Shown piece after piece: positions 22,566 to 30,457 of a DNA stretch of 64,000 nt. A program made the position numbers and the translations under genes. Position 1 is the stretch's first letter; every line of letters starts with the position of its first letter. Source of the DNA: an uncultured Myxococcales bacterium. GTDB lineage: Bacteria; Myxococcota_A; UBA9042; CAIXZC01. The notes under the pieces were generated by a model. The model did not search any database and was not told the origin of the DNA. It worked only from the letters and a program-made list of their open reading frames with translations. Location of the stretch: contig CAITUV010000078.1 in the NCBI GenBank assembly GCA_903895725.1, forward strand, positions 20,722 through 84,721, in the 5' to 3' direction.

Positions 22566-23333
22566 TCAACCCACATCCACCAACGATCGCCCGAACAGCG
22601 AAAGGAGATTGCGCTCGATCTGCGCCTCGAGCATGGCGGGAGGCTCCCCTCGCAGCGCAGCGACGGCCTCGAGCACCCGGCGGACACACGAAGGCTCCAC
22701 CTGCTCCGGAGGAATTCCCTCGAGCCCGATGGCCGGGGCATCGGTTTCGAGCAGGATCCGGTCGGCAGGAAGGTAGCGGACCAGGCGGTGGACTCGACGG
22801 GCATTGGGACGCGTGGCGGATCCGGACAGCGAGAAATACCAACCGAGGTCCAGGAACCGGGCCGCAATCTCCGGGGCACCGCCGAAGCTGTGCAGGATTC
22901 CATGAGACCCCTGGACCTGCCGCACTGCATCGAGCGTTGGCTCGAACGCCTGGCGGGAGTGCACGATCACAGGAAGGTCAAGCTCCCTGGCCAGCTCCAG
23001 CTGCTCGAGAAAGAACCGTCGCTGCAATCCGAAGTCGTTCTCCACCTTGCCGTCGAGGCCGATTTCTCCCAGCGCCACGACCCGGGGATGGACCAGCCAG
23101 GGCCGAAGCTGCGCAACGTCCGTCTCCGGGCGAACGAACCAGGGATGGAACCCTACGGCAGCGAAGATCCCCGGGACCGACTCGGCCAGCCGCAGCACCC
23201 CCTCACTGGAAGGGGGGTCGTATCCGGCCGCCAGCCCGCCCCCGACGCCGGTCTCCCGGGCCCGTGCCATGACCCCGGCCACGTCCCGGACGAGCGGCTC
23301 GTCCGTGGGATGGAAGTGCACGTCAATCAGCAT
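22566..23333 (-). CDS. TatD-family metal-dependent hydrolase
   Basis: 255 residues, an amidohydrolase-fold TatD-type nuclease. The metal ligands expected for the family are all visible: HFHP near the N-terminus (His-x-His), the Glu in LGEIGLDG, VIVHSR, ILHSFGG and the Asp in LLETDAP. TatD enzymes cleave DNA 3' ends; other family members act on different substrates. It is the last gene of a three-gene operon with a radical SAM protein and an epimerase, its start overlapping the epimerase end by 11 bases, so its physiological substrate might not be DNA. Confidence 0.85.
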   Translation of the reverse strand: MLIDVHFHPTDEPLVRDVAGVMARARETGVGGGLAAGYDPPSSEGVLRLAESVPGIFAAVGFHPWFVRPETDVAQLRPWLVHPRVVALGEIGLDGKVENDFGLQRRFFLEQLELARELDLPVIVHSRQAFEPTLDAVRQVQGSHGILHSFGGAPEIAARFLDLGWYFSLSGSATRPNARRVHRLVRYLPADRILLETDAPAIGLEGIPPEQVEPSCVRRVLEAVAALRGEPPAMLEAQIERNLLSLFGRSLVDVG

Positions 23334-24351
23334 GGAGCCTCTCCACCGCGCCGGCAAGCACCTGTCGGATGCGCTCCTCGGCCGCCTCAAGATCGGGGAA
23401 GTCGCCTCCGTCGCTCCTGCGCCCCGGGCCGGCAACCGGATGGTCCCGATGCCACAGGGCCGTTCTTCGCACCCCTTCGTCCCTCGCCACAGCGGCCTTG
23501 AAGCCGAGTCGGTCCAGGCGGCTGAGATCGATCTGGAAGTCGTAGTCGCCAAAGGGGGGACGGAACCGGCAGCCCGAGAGCTGCTCGGCCGCAGCCAGGG
23601 CTCGCTGCGACGCATGCAGCACTCGGAGCGGACGTTCGAGGGCCAGGGCAGCCCACCGGAGGTAAGCCAGCGGGGTCAGGCACGCGGCCCCCGCCACGTT
23701 CACCCGGAGCCCGGCCGAGGAGCGCTCGAGCGCGAGGTGGACCAGAGCGGCGGCCACGGTTTCCACGTAGCCGTCAGGAAGCAGGGTCCGTCCGTTCCCC
23801 CTCAGGAGCACGGCCTCCTGCCGGTGGATCCGGGCAATCCATCGAGCATCGCGACCGTGCGGATCTCCGGGTCCCCACAACTGCGGAAGGACCGCCCAGC
23901 ACAAGGGAAAGCCCACCGTCTGGTAGGCCTTGCGTCCGACTTCCCATGCCAGGGCCTTGCCTCGTCCGTACTCCCCCTCGGGCTCGAGAGGAACCTCCTC
24001 GGCGACCGGGAGCCGGTGGCGACGCGACAGGCCGTACTCTGCAATGCTTCCCGCTGCGACGACCGCGACGGCCGGCCTCCCGCAACGCTCCCAGGCCCGA
24101 GCAAGCGCTGTCATCTCGGCCGGATCAAACAGGGCAAGGTCGATCCAGAGCTCAGGCTTCCATTCCATGAGGTCCTGCACCAGGGCGGGGTCGCCCCGAT
24201 CCCCTTGCACAAAGGTCCAGGGGCCCGGCTTCGTCGGGGGCGTCCGGGCCACCGACGTCAGCTCCAGCTGCGCCCCCGGAAGCCGACGCTTGAGCTCGGC
24301 CACTACGTGCCGACCCAGGAACCCCGGACCTCCGACGACCACGACCTTCAT
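23323..24351 (-). CDS. NAD-dependent epimerase/dehydratase-like protein
   Basis: 342 residues, extended short-chain dehydrogenase fold. The nucleotide motif VVVGGPGFLGRH (G-x-x-G-x-x-G) is at residues 4-15 and the Tyr/Lys pair of the active site appears as EYGRGK near residue 140. The substrate-binding half contains PQLWGPGDPHGRDARWI and the Rossmann-type end. Its start overlaps the stop of the upstream radical SAM gene in ATGA, and its end overlaps the TatD gene, so all three are translationally coupled. A sugar nucleotide is the usual substrate for the family but not proven here. Confidence 0.82.
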   Translation of the reverse strand: MKVVVVGGPGFLGRHVVAELKRRLPGAQLELTSVARTPPTKPGPWTFVQGDRGDPALVQDLMEWKPELWIDLALFDPAEMTALARAWERCGRPAVAVVAAGSIAEYGLSRRHRLPVAEEVPLEPEGEYGRGKALAWEVGRKAYQTVGFPLCWAVLPQLWGPGDPHGRDARWIARIHRQEAVLLRGNGRTLLPDGYVETVAAALVHLALERSSAGLRVNVAGAACLTPLAYLRWAALALERPLRVLHASQRALAAAEQLSGCRFRPPFGDYDFQIDLSRLDRLGFKAAVARDEGVRRTALWHRDHPVAGPGRRSDGGDFPDLEAAEERIRQVLAGAVERLHAD

Positions 24352-25391
24352 GGCATCCTCACGGCCCGGAACTCCCCAACCCCGAAGCGCTCGACATATC
24401 GCCTGTAGATGGCCGGACACCAGGGCCGCAGGCTGCACCTCGTGCAGACATCGACGAGCGTCCTGTCGGCAGCCAGGCACGACTCCAGGATCCTTCCGGA
24501 ATCCAAGTCGAGCGACGCATTGCGGTGGAGGAGGTCCATGGACAGGGGCGTGAGATCCCCCAGCACGCAAAGGGGAAAATCCCGCACGGCCAGCACCGCC
24601 CCGCTCCCGCTCCGGTCAAGCGCAGCGGCGACGGCCCGCACCTCGGCCACCGAGGCAGTCAGTGAAATCTCCAGGTGCTTTGACTGCCTCTCGGCCTCCT
24701 CGAGAGGCTTGAGCGCTGCCAGGAAGAACGCCGGCCTCCTGCGGAAACGGGCGGCCAGGGCAGCGGCCTGCTCTCCGAACCGACCTCCGCGGCCGGAAAG
24801 CTCCGCGGTTACCACGGTGTAGAAGTAGCAGTCCGCGTCCGTCACGGCGAGATTGTCCATGGCCCGGGCAAGGATCTCGGGGTTGTCGTCCCGCTGGCAG
24901 AGTCGGCGCTGGCGCTCGGCCTCGAAGTCATCCAGCGAAACGCCAAACACGTCCACCCCCTCCCGTACCAGTCGCTCCGTCTCGGCTCGGTACGCGAGCA
25001 TCAAACCGTTGGTCGTCAGGATCGAGCGTCGAACGCCAAGCTCGGACAATCGCTCCAGGGCGGCATGGAGGTGGGGCCAGATGGTCGGCTCGCCGCCGAT
25101 GAAGGCAGCAGCCCGGTAGCCCAGTGCCACGGCGCCCGCTGCCTGTGCAAGCGCTGCTGAAAGCGTCGTGCGGTAGAGGACGTCCCGCTCCACAGCGCAG
25201 TAGAGGCAGCGCTGGTTACAGACGTTGCCCACATCCAGGTAAAACGCCGGTGCCAGAATGCGAGCGAGGCTGGAAAGGCCGGCTGAGGGTGGGGCTCGGT
25301 CAGGCGGGGCGACGAGCAGCCTCACGTCCACCCGCCTCGTGTCTCCCTTCTCCAGGATGGGGCTGCCCCCTCTTGTCCGGTCCTGCTCCAT
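24348..25391 (-). CDS. radical SAM protein with C-terminal CX2CX5C motif
   Basis: 347 residues. The iron-sulfur motif CNQRCLYC (CX3CX2C) lies near residue 59 in YLDVGNVCNQRC, followed by FIGGEPTIWP (SAM-binding GGE) and LTTNGLML. The C-terminus carries CTRCSLRPWCPAIYRRY, a CX2CX5C group that would hold a second cluster, SPASM/twitch-like. The same C-terminal signature occurs in two radical SAM proteins of the 29-35 kb operon. The -10 box TATAAT ends only six bases before the ATG, so the mRNA is probably leaderless. First gene of the operon with the epimerase and TatD. Reaction unknown. Confidence 0.85.
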   Translation of the reverse strand: MEQDRTRGGSPILEKGDTRRVDVRLLVAPPDRAPPSAGLSSLARILAPAFYLDVGNVCNQRCLYCAVERDVLYRTTLSAALAQAAGAVALGYRAAAFIGGEPTIWPHLHAALERLSELGVRRSILTTNGLMLAYRAETERLVREGVDVFGVSLDDFEAERQRRLCQRDDNPEILARAMDNLAVTDADCYFYTVVTAELSGRGGRFGEQAAALAARFRRRPAFFLAALKPLEEAERQSKHLEISLTASVAEVRAVAAALDRSGSGAVLAVRDFPLCVLGDLTPLSMDLLHRNASLDLDSGRILESCLAADRTLVDVCTRCSLRPWCPAIYRRYVERFGVGEFRAVRMP

Positions 25392-25397
25392 TGCGCC

Positions 25398-25427
25398 ATT
25401 ATAGGATCGCCCTGGCCCACTTGCCAG
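25398..25427 (-). promoter_or_regulatory. promoter of radical SAM/epimerase/TatD operon (leaderless)
   Basis: On the minus strand CTGGCA (25422-25427), 18-base spacer, perfect TATAAT (25398-25403). The start codon at 25391 falls at the expected transcription start. The -35 box shares bases with that of the divergent promoter. Confidence 0.55.
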
Positions 25428-25449
25428 CACGGCGGCGGAGTACTATGAT
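25421..25449 (+). promoter_or_regulatory. promoter of the small lipoprotein gene
   Basis: TTGCCA (25421-25426), 17-base spacer, TATGAT (25444-25449), 47 bases before the ATG at 25497. The -35 overlaps the divergent -35 by five bases. Confidence 0.6.
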
Positions 25450-25496
25450 GTTGCCCGTTGAATTACTGCAATAACGACAACCAGGGAGGAGAGAAC

Positions 25497-26072
25497 ATGC
25501 GGAGATTGCTTTCGGGACTTCTGGTGGCGGGCGTTCTGGTGTTTGCGCAGGCCTGCGGCGGCGACGATGGTCTGACCAAGGAAGAAGCCGGCCAGGTGTT
25601 CACCGCCGCGGCTCAGGCTGCTGGCCAGGTCCAGGGCGAGGTCTTCTCGGGCATGGCACAGGCCCCCGCTGCGGACTCGGTCACGGTGGGCAAGTTCACC
25701 TACGAGTGGACCGACAACACCTACACGTTCAGCGGCACGCTGGACAGCGCCGAGGGGGGCTCGGCCACCGTCGAAGGAAGCGGTACCTGGGATTCTGCTG
25801 CACAGTCCGCCTCGTTCGAGTTCAGCGTCACGTTCAACGGCTACACCTCCCAGGGGATCATCCTGGACGGCGTGCTGGAGATGTCGTTTGCCGGCTCCCA
25901 GCAGGTGTATGAGCTGAGCTACTCGGGCGACATCACGGCGTCGGGCAAGGTCTCCGGGAATGCCACGTTCGACCTGACGGTCAAGATGGGCAACGGGAGC
26001 ATCGAATACTCCGGCACCGTCGGCGGCCAGAAGATCGGCGGCTCGGCCAACTACAATATCCCCTCCTACTAG
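25497..26072 (+). CDS. lipoprotein of unknown function
   Basis: 191 residues starting at ATG 25497 (Shine-Dalgarno GGGAGGAGAG). Signal peptide of about 19 residues ends with a Cys in FAQACGG. The mature protein is Gly/Ser/Thr-rich and strongly beta in character, with repeated strands such as FTYEWTDNTYTFSGTLDS, ATVEGSGTWDS, ASFEFSVTFNG and IEYSGTVGGQKIGG, as in small sandwich or barrel lipoproteins. No known family recognised. Its own promoter and a downstream hairpin make it a single-gene unit. Confidence 0.7.
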   Translation: MRRLLSGLLVAGVLVFAQACGGDDGLTKEEAGQVFTAAAQAAGQVQGEVFSGMAQAPAADSVTVGKFTYEWTDNTYTFSGTLDSAEGGSATVEGSGTWDSAAQSASFEFSVTFNGYTSQGIILDGVLEMSFAGSQQVYELSYSGDITASGKVSGNATFDLTVKMGNGSIEYSGTVGGQKIGGSANYNIPSY

Positions 26073-26077
26073 GAGAG

Positions 26078-26102
26078 GCCCCTCCCGAGTGGTCGGGGCT
26101 TC
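26078..26102 (+). terminator. possible terminator after lipoprotein gene
   Basis: GCCCC (26078-26082) and GGGGC (26095-26099) form a hairpin six bases after the stop codon; the following TTCG is a weak T tract. Confidence 0.4.
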
Positions 26103-26135
26103 GTGCCGCGTGGTTCCGCAACCTAAAACGCACTA

Positions 26136-26163
26136 TTGACTCGCTGCGAGTTCGGAGTAAGGT
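26136..26163 (+). promoter_or_regulatory. possible promoter for the Cys-rich lipoprotein
   Basis: TTGACT (26136-26141), 16-base spacer, TAAGGT (26158-26163). Confidence 0.45.
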
Positions 26164-26241
26164 TCCTGCTTCACGGGAAGGGTCCCCGAAGTGCGGCGGC
26201 CCTGCGATCATGGATCAACCGATGGATGGAGGGAATTCGAG

Positions 26242-27213
26242 ATGCGGCGCATGAAGCTGGTGGTTCTGGCGATGTCGGCGGTTGCAGGGATGATCATCGT
26301 GAGCTGTGACAGCGGCGACGACGGCGAGAAGCTGCCGGGCAAGGACGTGAAGCAGGCCGAGGACGTGTCCGGTGACGATGCCACCACCACTCCCCCGGGG
26401 GACGTGACCGAAGGGGACCAGGTGGATACCTGCACCAACGAGTGCCCCCTCGTCGGCAAGACCGAGTGCGTGTCTGATACCACGTTCCACGCCTGCGGCC
26501 CCAACGCCGATGCGTGCCTCGTGTGGGGACCGGCCGAGGCCTGCCCCGCCAACGGCAAGTGCGACACGGCCACCGGTGCCTGCCTGGCCGGCTGCGTCGA
26601 TGATTGCACCACGGAAGGGGTCAAGTCTTGCAGCCAGGACGGCACTGCCGTGATGGAGTGCAAGGTGGGCGTGGACGGGTGCAAGCACCTCTCCTCGGTC
26701 GAGACCTGCGAAGCCCCGGCGGCCTGCGTCGACGGTGCCTGCTCGGGCGGAAACCCGGGTGGAAACGACTGCAAGGACATCATCATCTGCAGCCAGACCT
26801 GCCAGAATCAGGCCTGCGTCGAGGGGTGCATGCAGAAGTCCTCCAAGGCCGGGCAGGATGCCTTCCTGGCCCTGAACCAGTGCGGTGCGACGGCCTGTGG
26901 GACCGAGACTCAGCCGGCCGCCAGCCAGTCCTGCATCATGAACAACTGCGGCAACGAGTGGACCGGCTGCGTCGGGCCGTGGGGCTCCTCGGGCTGCGTC
27001 GAGATGATCCAGTGCGCCAACGGCTGCGGGATGGATGCCGACTGCCAGATGGACTGCCTCCTGGACGGAAGCCAGAAGGCAACCCTTGCCCTGTGGGAGC
27101 TCCAGGCCTGCCTCGAGGCCAACTGCTCCCAGTGCGGCAATGATCAGCAGTGCTACCAGACCTGCGTGCAGCAGAAGTGCATGACCGAGTACCAGGCCTG
27201 CACGGCCAACTGA
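26242..27213 (+). CDS. Cys-rich lipoprotein
   Basis: 323 residues; the ATG at 26242 (preceded by GGAGGGAATTC) begins a signal peptide ending at IIVSC, a good lipobox. After a Asp/Gly/Thr linker the protein is densely Cys-containing. The first half has CxxxCP..GKTEC, GKCDTATGACLAGC and similar short loops; the second half has helices with paired Cys (CSQTCQNQACVEGCMQKSS, CGMDADCQMDCLL, CYQTCVQQKCM), spaced CX3C, as in helical disulfide-bonded repeats. No enzyme motif. It resembles Cys-rich surface lipoproteins common in Myxococcota. Convergent with rnhA, four bases away. Confidence 0.72.
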   Translation: MRRMKLVVLAMSAVAGMIIVSCDSGDDGEKLPGKDVKQAEDVSGDDATTTPPGDVTEGDQVDTCTNECPLVGKTECVSDTTFHACGPNADACLVWGPAEACPANGKCDTATGACLAGCVDDCTTEGVKSCSQDGTAVMECKVGVDGCKHLSSVETCEAPAACVDGACSGGNPGGNDCKDIIICSQTCQNQACVEGCMQKSSKAGQDAFLALNQCGATACGTETQPAASQSCIMNNCGNEWTGCVGPWGSSGCVEMIQCANGCGMDADCQMDCLLDGSQKATLALWELQACLEANCSQCGNDQQCYQTCVQQKCMTEYQACTAN

Positions 27214-27216
27214 TTC

Positions 27217-27654
27217 TCACGCCTCCGTTCCACTCCGCAGCAGAACCGCATCCCTGGCCATCTGGTCGACGAGCTCGTTGAGCGGTACCCCTGCGTGTCC
27301 CGGCACCTTGACCAGGCGAAGCTCGGGGAATTTGCCCAGCAGGGCCTTGATCTGAGCGATGAGCTCCTGGTTGGCCTTGGCCTTCCACCCCTGGGTCAGA
27401 ACACCGATGACGTAGGTGGAGTCGGTGTGGAGATCGATGGGAAGATCCTTGCGCTTGAGCAGCCCCAACGCCAGCCGCACGGCCTCGAGCTCGGCGACGT
27501 TGTTGGTGCCGATTCCCAGGTAGCGGGAGACCTTCTTCTCCTTTCCCTGGTAGCTCAGGGCCGCTGCACACGCTGCGGGGCCGGGATTGCCGCTGCAGGC
27601 ACCGTCCGTGTAGATGACGACCGGCTCGCGCCGGGGTGTGGGCTTCTCCTTCAT
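27217..27654 (-). CDS. rnhA: ribonuclease H type I
   Basis: 145 residues, RNase HI, which removes RNA from RNA/DNA hybrids. All four catalytic acidic residues are in place: Asp in VIYTDGACSGNPG, Glu in NNVAELEAVRLAL, Asp in LHTDSTYV and Asp in NELVDQMA. The basic handle region of E. coli RnhA is shortened (WKAKANQELI). The ATG at 27654 fits the family start; 20 extra upstream residues would be possible but have no homology. Confidence 0.9.
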   Translation of the reverse strand: MKEKPTPRREPVVIYTDGACSGNPGPAACAAALSYQGKEKKVSRYLGIGTNNVAELEAVRLALGLLKRKDLPIDLHTDSTYVIGVLTQGWKAKANQELIAQIKALLGKFPELRLVKVPGHAGVPLNELVDQMARDAVLLRSGTEA

Positions 27655-27709
27655 GGGGCGCAGTTTCGCCTCGAATGGCCCCTCCGTCAAGCGCAAGGGC
27701 GGATTTCCG

Positions 27710-27739
27710 TTCATCTGGAGCCGCTGTCCGTGCTATAGA
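27710..27739 (+). promoter_or_regulatory. possible promoter for surE
   Basis: TTCATC (27710-27715), 18-base spacer, TATAGA (27734-27739), 29 bases before the ATG at 27768. Confidence 0.4.
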
Positions 27740-27767
27740 CAGGTGGGTTTGGTTTCCTGGAGGCAGC

Positions 27768-28541
27768 ATGCTCGCACTGATCACCAACGATGACGGACTC
27801 AACGCACCGGGGATCGAGCCGCTCGTTCGAGTCGCCAGAAAGCTCTTTGACCGGGTCGTGGTCGTGGCCCCGCGGGGACAGACCAGCGCGGTCAGCCACG
27901 GGATCACCATCAACCGGACGTTCCGGGTGTTTCCGCAGGCCGAGCCGGATGTGTACGCAGTGGAGGCCCTGCCTGCGGACTGTGTGTTCTTCGCCATGCG
28001 GCAGCTGCTCCAGGAGAAGCCCGATTTCGTTCTGTCCGGGGTGAACCTGGGGCCGAACATGGGGTACGACACGGTCTATTCCGGGACGGTTGCCGGTGCC
28101 CGAGAAGGGCTCATGCACGGCGTTCGGGCCGTGGCATTCTCGCTGGCAGCGACCCGCCCGGTCCCGTTCGAGCAGACCGATCCGGTCATCGAGAAGGTGC
28201 TCCGGCATTGCCTGGCCCAGCCCTTCCCGGAGCGGATGATGCTCAACGTGAACATCCCGTCCAGGGAGATGTTCGGGGAGGTCAAGGGGTACAGGCTCAC
28301 CAGCCTCGGAACCCGGGTGTTTGCCAACAAGACCGCACTCTGGAAAGACCCGATGGGAAACCTGCACGGATGGATCGGTGGTCGGGAGTTCGCCCTGGAA
28401 GGAAACGGCGACTCGGACTGCCGCTATCTCCCGAACGGGTACGTGACTCTGACGCCGCTGACCTGGAACCTGTCTCTGCCCCAGGATGCCGAGTGCCGCG
28501 ACTGGGCTAGGGGACTCGCCAACGGACACGTGAAAGCCTAA
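27768..28541 (+). CDS. surE: 5'-nucleotidase SurE
   Basis: 257 residues, SurE survival-protein nucleotidase acting on nucleoside monophosphates and exopolyphosphate. The metal-site motif ITNDDG is at residues 5-10, followed by VVVVAPRGQTSAVSHG with the conserved Ser, and DFVLSGVNLGPNMGYDTVYSGTVAGAREG with the Asn ligand. Length agrees with the family. Ten bases downstream starts apt, so both nucleotide-salvage genes are probably co-transcribed. ATG 27768 is preceded by TGGAGG. Confidence 0.92.
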   Translation: MLALITNDDGLNAPGIEPLVRVARKLFDRVVVVAPRGQTSAVSHGITINRTFRVFPQAEPDVYAVEALPADCVFFAMRQLLQEKPDFVLSGVNLGPNMGYDTVYSGTVAGAREGLMHGVRAVAFSLAATRPVPFEQTDPVIEKVLRHCLAQPFPERMMLNVNIPSREMFGEVKGYRLTSLGTRVFANKTALWKDPMGNLHGWIGGREFALEGNGDSDCRYLPNGYVTLTPLTWNLSLPQDAECRDWARGLANGHVKA

Positions 28542-28551
28542 GGAGGAGCCG

Positions 28552-29067
28552 ATGACCGACCTGAAGAAGTGGATCCGCGACATCCCGGACTTCCCGAAGC
28601 CGGGCATCCTGTTTCGTGACATCACGCCGCTGCTTCAGAGCCCGGAGGGGCTGAAAGCCGCCGTGGATGCGCTGTGCGCACCGCACCTGGCCAACCCGCC
28701 CGACCTGGTAGCCGGCATCGAGTCGCGGGGATTCCTGTTCGGGGCCGCCATGGCCTATCGGCTCGGATGCGGTTTCGTCACGATCCGCAAGCCCCGGAAG
28801 CTCCCCTGGAAGACCCGGCGGGCCGAGTACGCTCTCGAGTACGGCACCGATGCCATCGAGGTCCACGAGGATGCCGTGCTGCCGGGCCAGAAAGTGGTCC
28901 TGGTGGACGACCTGCTGGCCACCGGTGGAACCATGACCGCCGCGGCCAGCCTGATTACCGGCCTGGGGGGCATCGTGGTCGAGCAGGCCTTCGTCATCGA
29001 GCTGGCGTTCCTCGAGGGCCGCAAGAAGCTGATCGGCGCCCCGGTCCGGAGCCTGCTCACCTACTGA
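28552..29067 (+). CDS. apt: adenine phosphoribosyltransferase
   Basis: 171 residues, forms AMP from adenine and PRPP. Contains the family N-terminus IRDIPDFPKPGILFRDITPLL, the ESRGFLFG flexible region and the PRPP-binding motif VVLVDDLLATGGTM near residue 120. The Shine-Dalgarno AGGAGG is seven bases before the ATG. Likely in one transcript with surE; convergent with the tryptophanase-type gene seven bases away. Confidence 0.95.
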   Translation: MTDLKKWIRDIPDFPKPGILFRDITPLLQSPEGLKAAVDALCAPHLANPPDLVAGIESRGFLFGAAMAYRLGCGFVTIRKPRKLPWKTRRAEYALEYGTDAIEVHEDAVLPGQKVVLVDDLLATGGTMTAAASLITGLGGIVVEQAFVIELAFLEGRKKLIGAPVRSLLTY

Positions 29068-29074
29068 ATCCCGA

Positions 29075-30454
29075 TCACACCGGCTCGAACCATGAAGTGA
29101 AGTGCCGAAGCACCGGGGATTCCTTCACGAATCGAATGCCCCGGATCGATTCCTTCCGGCTGGCCAGGTTCTCCATGGCCTCGATGACATAGTCGATGTG
29201 GCTCTGGGTGTAGACCCGACGAGGAATCGCCATCCGCACGAGGTCGTTTCGGGCCGGGATGAGCTTGCCGGTGCCCGGGTCGGTTCGCCCGAACATGACG
29301 GAACCGACTTCGACGGCCCGGATGCCCGCCTCGAGGTACATCTCCACGACCAACGCCTGGCCCGGGTACTGATCGACCGGGATGTGCGGGAGGAACTTAC
29401 GGGCGTTGATGTAAATCGCATGTCCTCCGGGGGGCCAGAAGATCGGCACGCCGATGGTGCGCAGATGCTCTCCCAGGTACCCGGTCGAGCGGATCCGGTA
29501 GGCCATGTAGTCCTGATCCAGGATCTCTTCGAGCCCCTGGGCGATGGCAGCCAGGTCGCGCCCCGCAAGCCCTCCGTATGTGGGGAACCCTTCGGTCAGG
29601 ACGAGGAGCGTGCCGGCCTTCTCCGCCCAGGAGGCATTGTTCATGGCAAGGAAGCCGCCGATGTTGGCGAATGCGTCCTTCTTGGCGCTCATGGTGCAGC
29701 CGTCTGCGTAGGAGAACATCTCCTGGGCGATGGACAGCAGCGACCGGTCCTGGTATCCGGCCTCACGCTGCTGGATGAAGTACGCGTTCTCTGCGAAGCG
29801 ACAGGCATCGATGAAGAATGGGATGTTGCGGGAGCGCAGCAGGCTCGAGACGGCCCGGATATTCTCCATGGAGACCGGCTGGCCGCCGGATGCGTTGTTC
29901 GTGACCGTGATCATGCCCAGGGGAATCCGGTGTCCCTCACGCTCCAGGAGCTCCTCGAGCTTGCCGAGGTCCATGTTCCCCTTGAATGGCGCATCCAGAT
30001 CGGGATCGAGCCCTTCGGCAGGCATCAGGTCCAGAGCCGAGGCACCGGCGTGCTCGATGTTGGCCCGCGTCGTGTCGAAGTGAGTGTTGTTGGGGATAAT
30101 GTCGCCGGCCTTGGCCGCCACGGAGAAGAGAATCCGCTCCGAGGCGCGGCCCTGGTGGGTCGGCAGGACGTGCTCAAATCCCGTGATCTCCCGCACTTTC
30201 CGCTCGAAGTCGAAATAGGAGCGGCTGCCGGCGTAGGCCTCGTCACCGGAGATGAGCGCCGACCACTGGCGGTCGCTCATGCTCGAGGTACCGCTGTCCG
30301 TCAGAAAGTCCAGCAGCACGTCCTCGGAGCGAATGAGAAACGGGTTGAAGTGGGCTTCCCGGATGATCGGCACTCGCTCCTCTCGCGACGTCATCCGGAT
30401 CCTCTCCACCATCTTGATCTTGAACGGCTCGATGATTGTCTTCAACGTCCGCAC
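29075..30454 (-). CDS. tnaA: tryptophanase-type beta-eliminating lyase
   Basis: 459 residues, PLP enzyme of the tryptophanase/tyrosine phenol-lyase family. Markers include DLLTDSGT-type DFLTDSGTSSMS, GDEAYAGSRSY, THQGRASERILF, NNASGGQPVSM and the PLP lysine in MSAKKDA (residues 256-261). At the substrate position the sequence is GIRAVEVGS, with Val where tyrosine phenol-lyase has the diagnostic Met and Arg (Met379/Arg381 in Citrobacter), so tryptophan cleavage to indole, pyruvate and ammonia is more likely than tyrosine cleavage. Other segments (NNTHFDTTRANIE, GGLAGRDL) look intermediate between the two. It starts four bases after the end of a radical SAM gene and is the last gene of that operon. 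Confidence 0.85.
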   Translation of the reverse strand: MRTLKTIIEPFKIKMVERIRMTSREERVPIIREAHFNPFLIRSEDVLLDFLTDSGTSSMSDRQWSALISGDEAYAGSRSYFDFERKVREITGFEHVLPTHQGRASERILFSVAAKAGDIIPNNTHFDTTRANIEHAGASALDLMPAEGLDPDLDAPFKGNMDLGKLEELLEREGHRIPLGMITVTNNASGGQPVSMENIRAVSSLLRSRNIPFFIDACRFAENAYFIQQREAGYQDRSLLSIAQEMFSYADGCTMSAKKDAFANIGGFLAMNNASWAEKAGTLLVLTEGFPTYGGLAGRDLAAIAQGLEEILDQDYMAYRIRSTGYLGEHLRTIGVPIFWPPGGHAIYINARKFLPHIPVDQYPGQALVVEMYLEAGIRAVEVGSVMFGRTDPGTGKLIPARNDLVRMAIPRRVYTQSHIDYVIEAMENLASRKESIRGIRFVKESPVLRHFTSWFEPV

Positions 30455-30457
30455 CTC

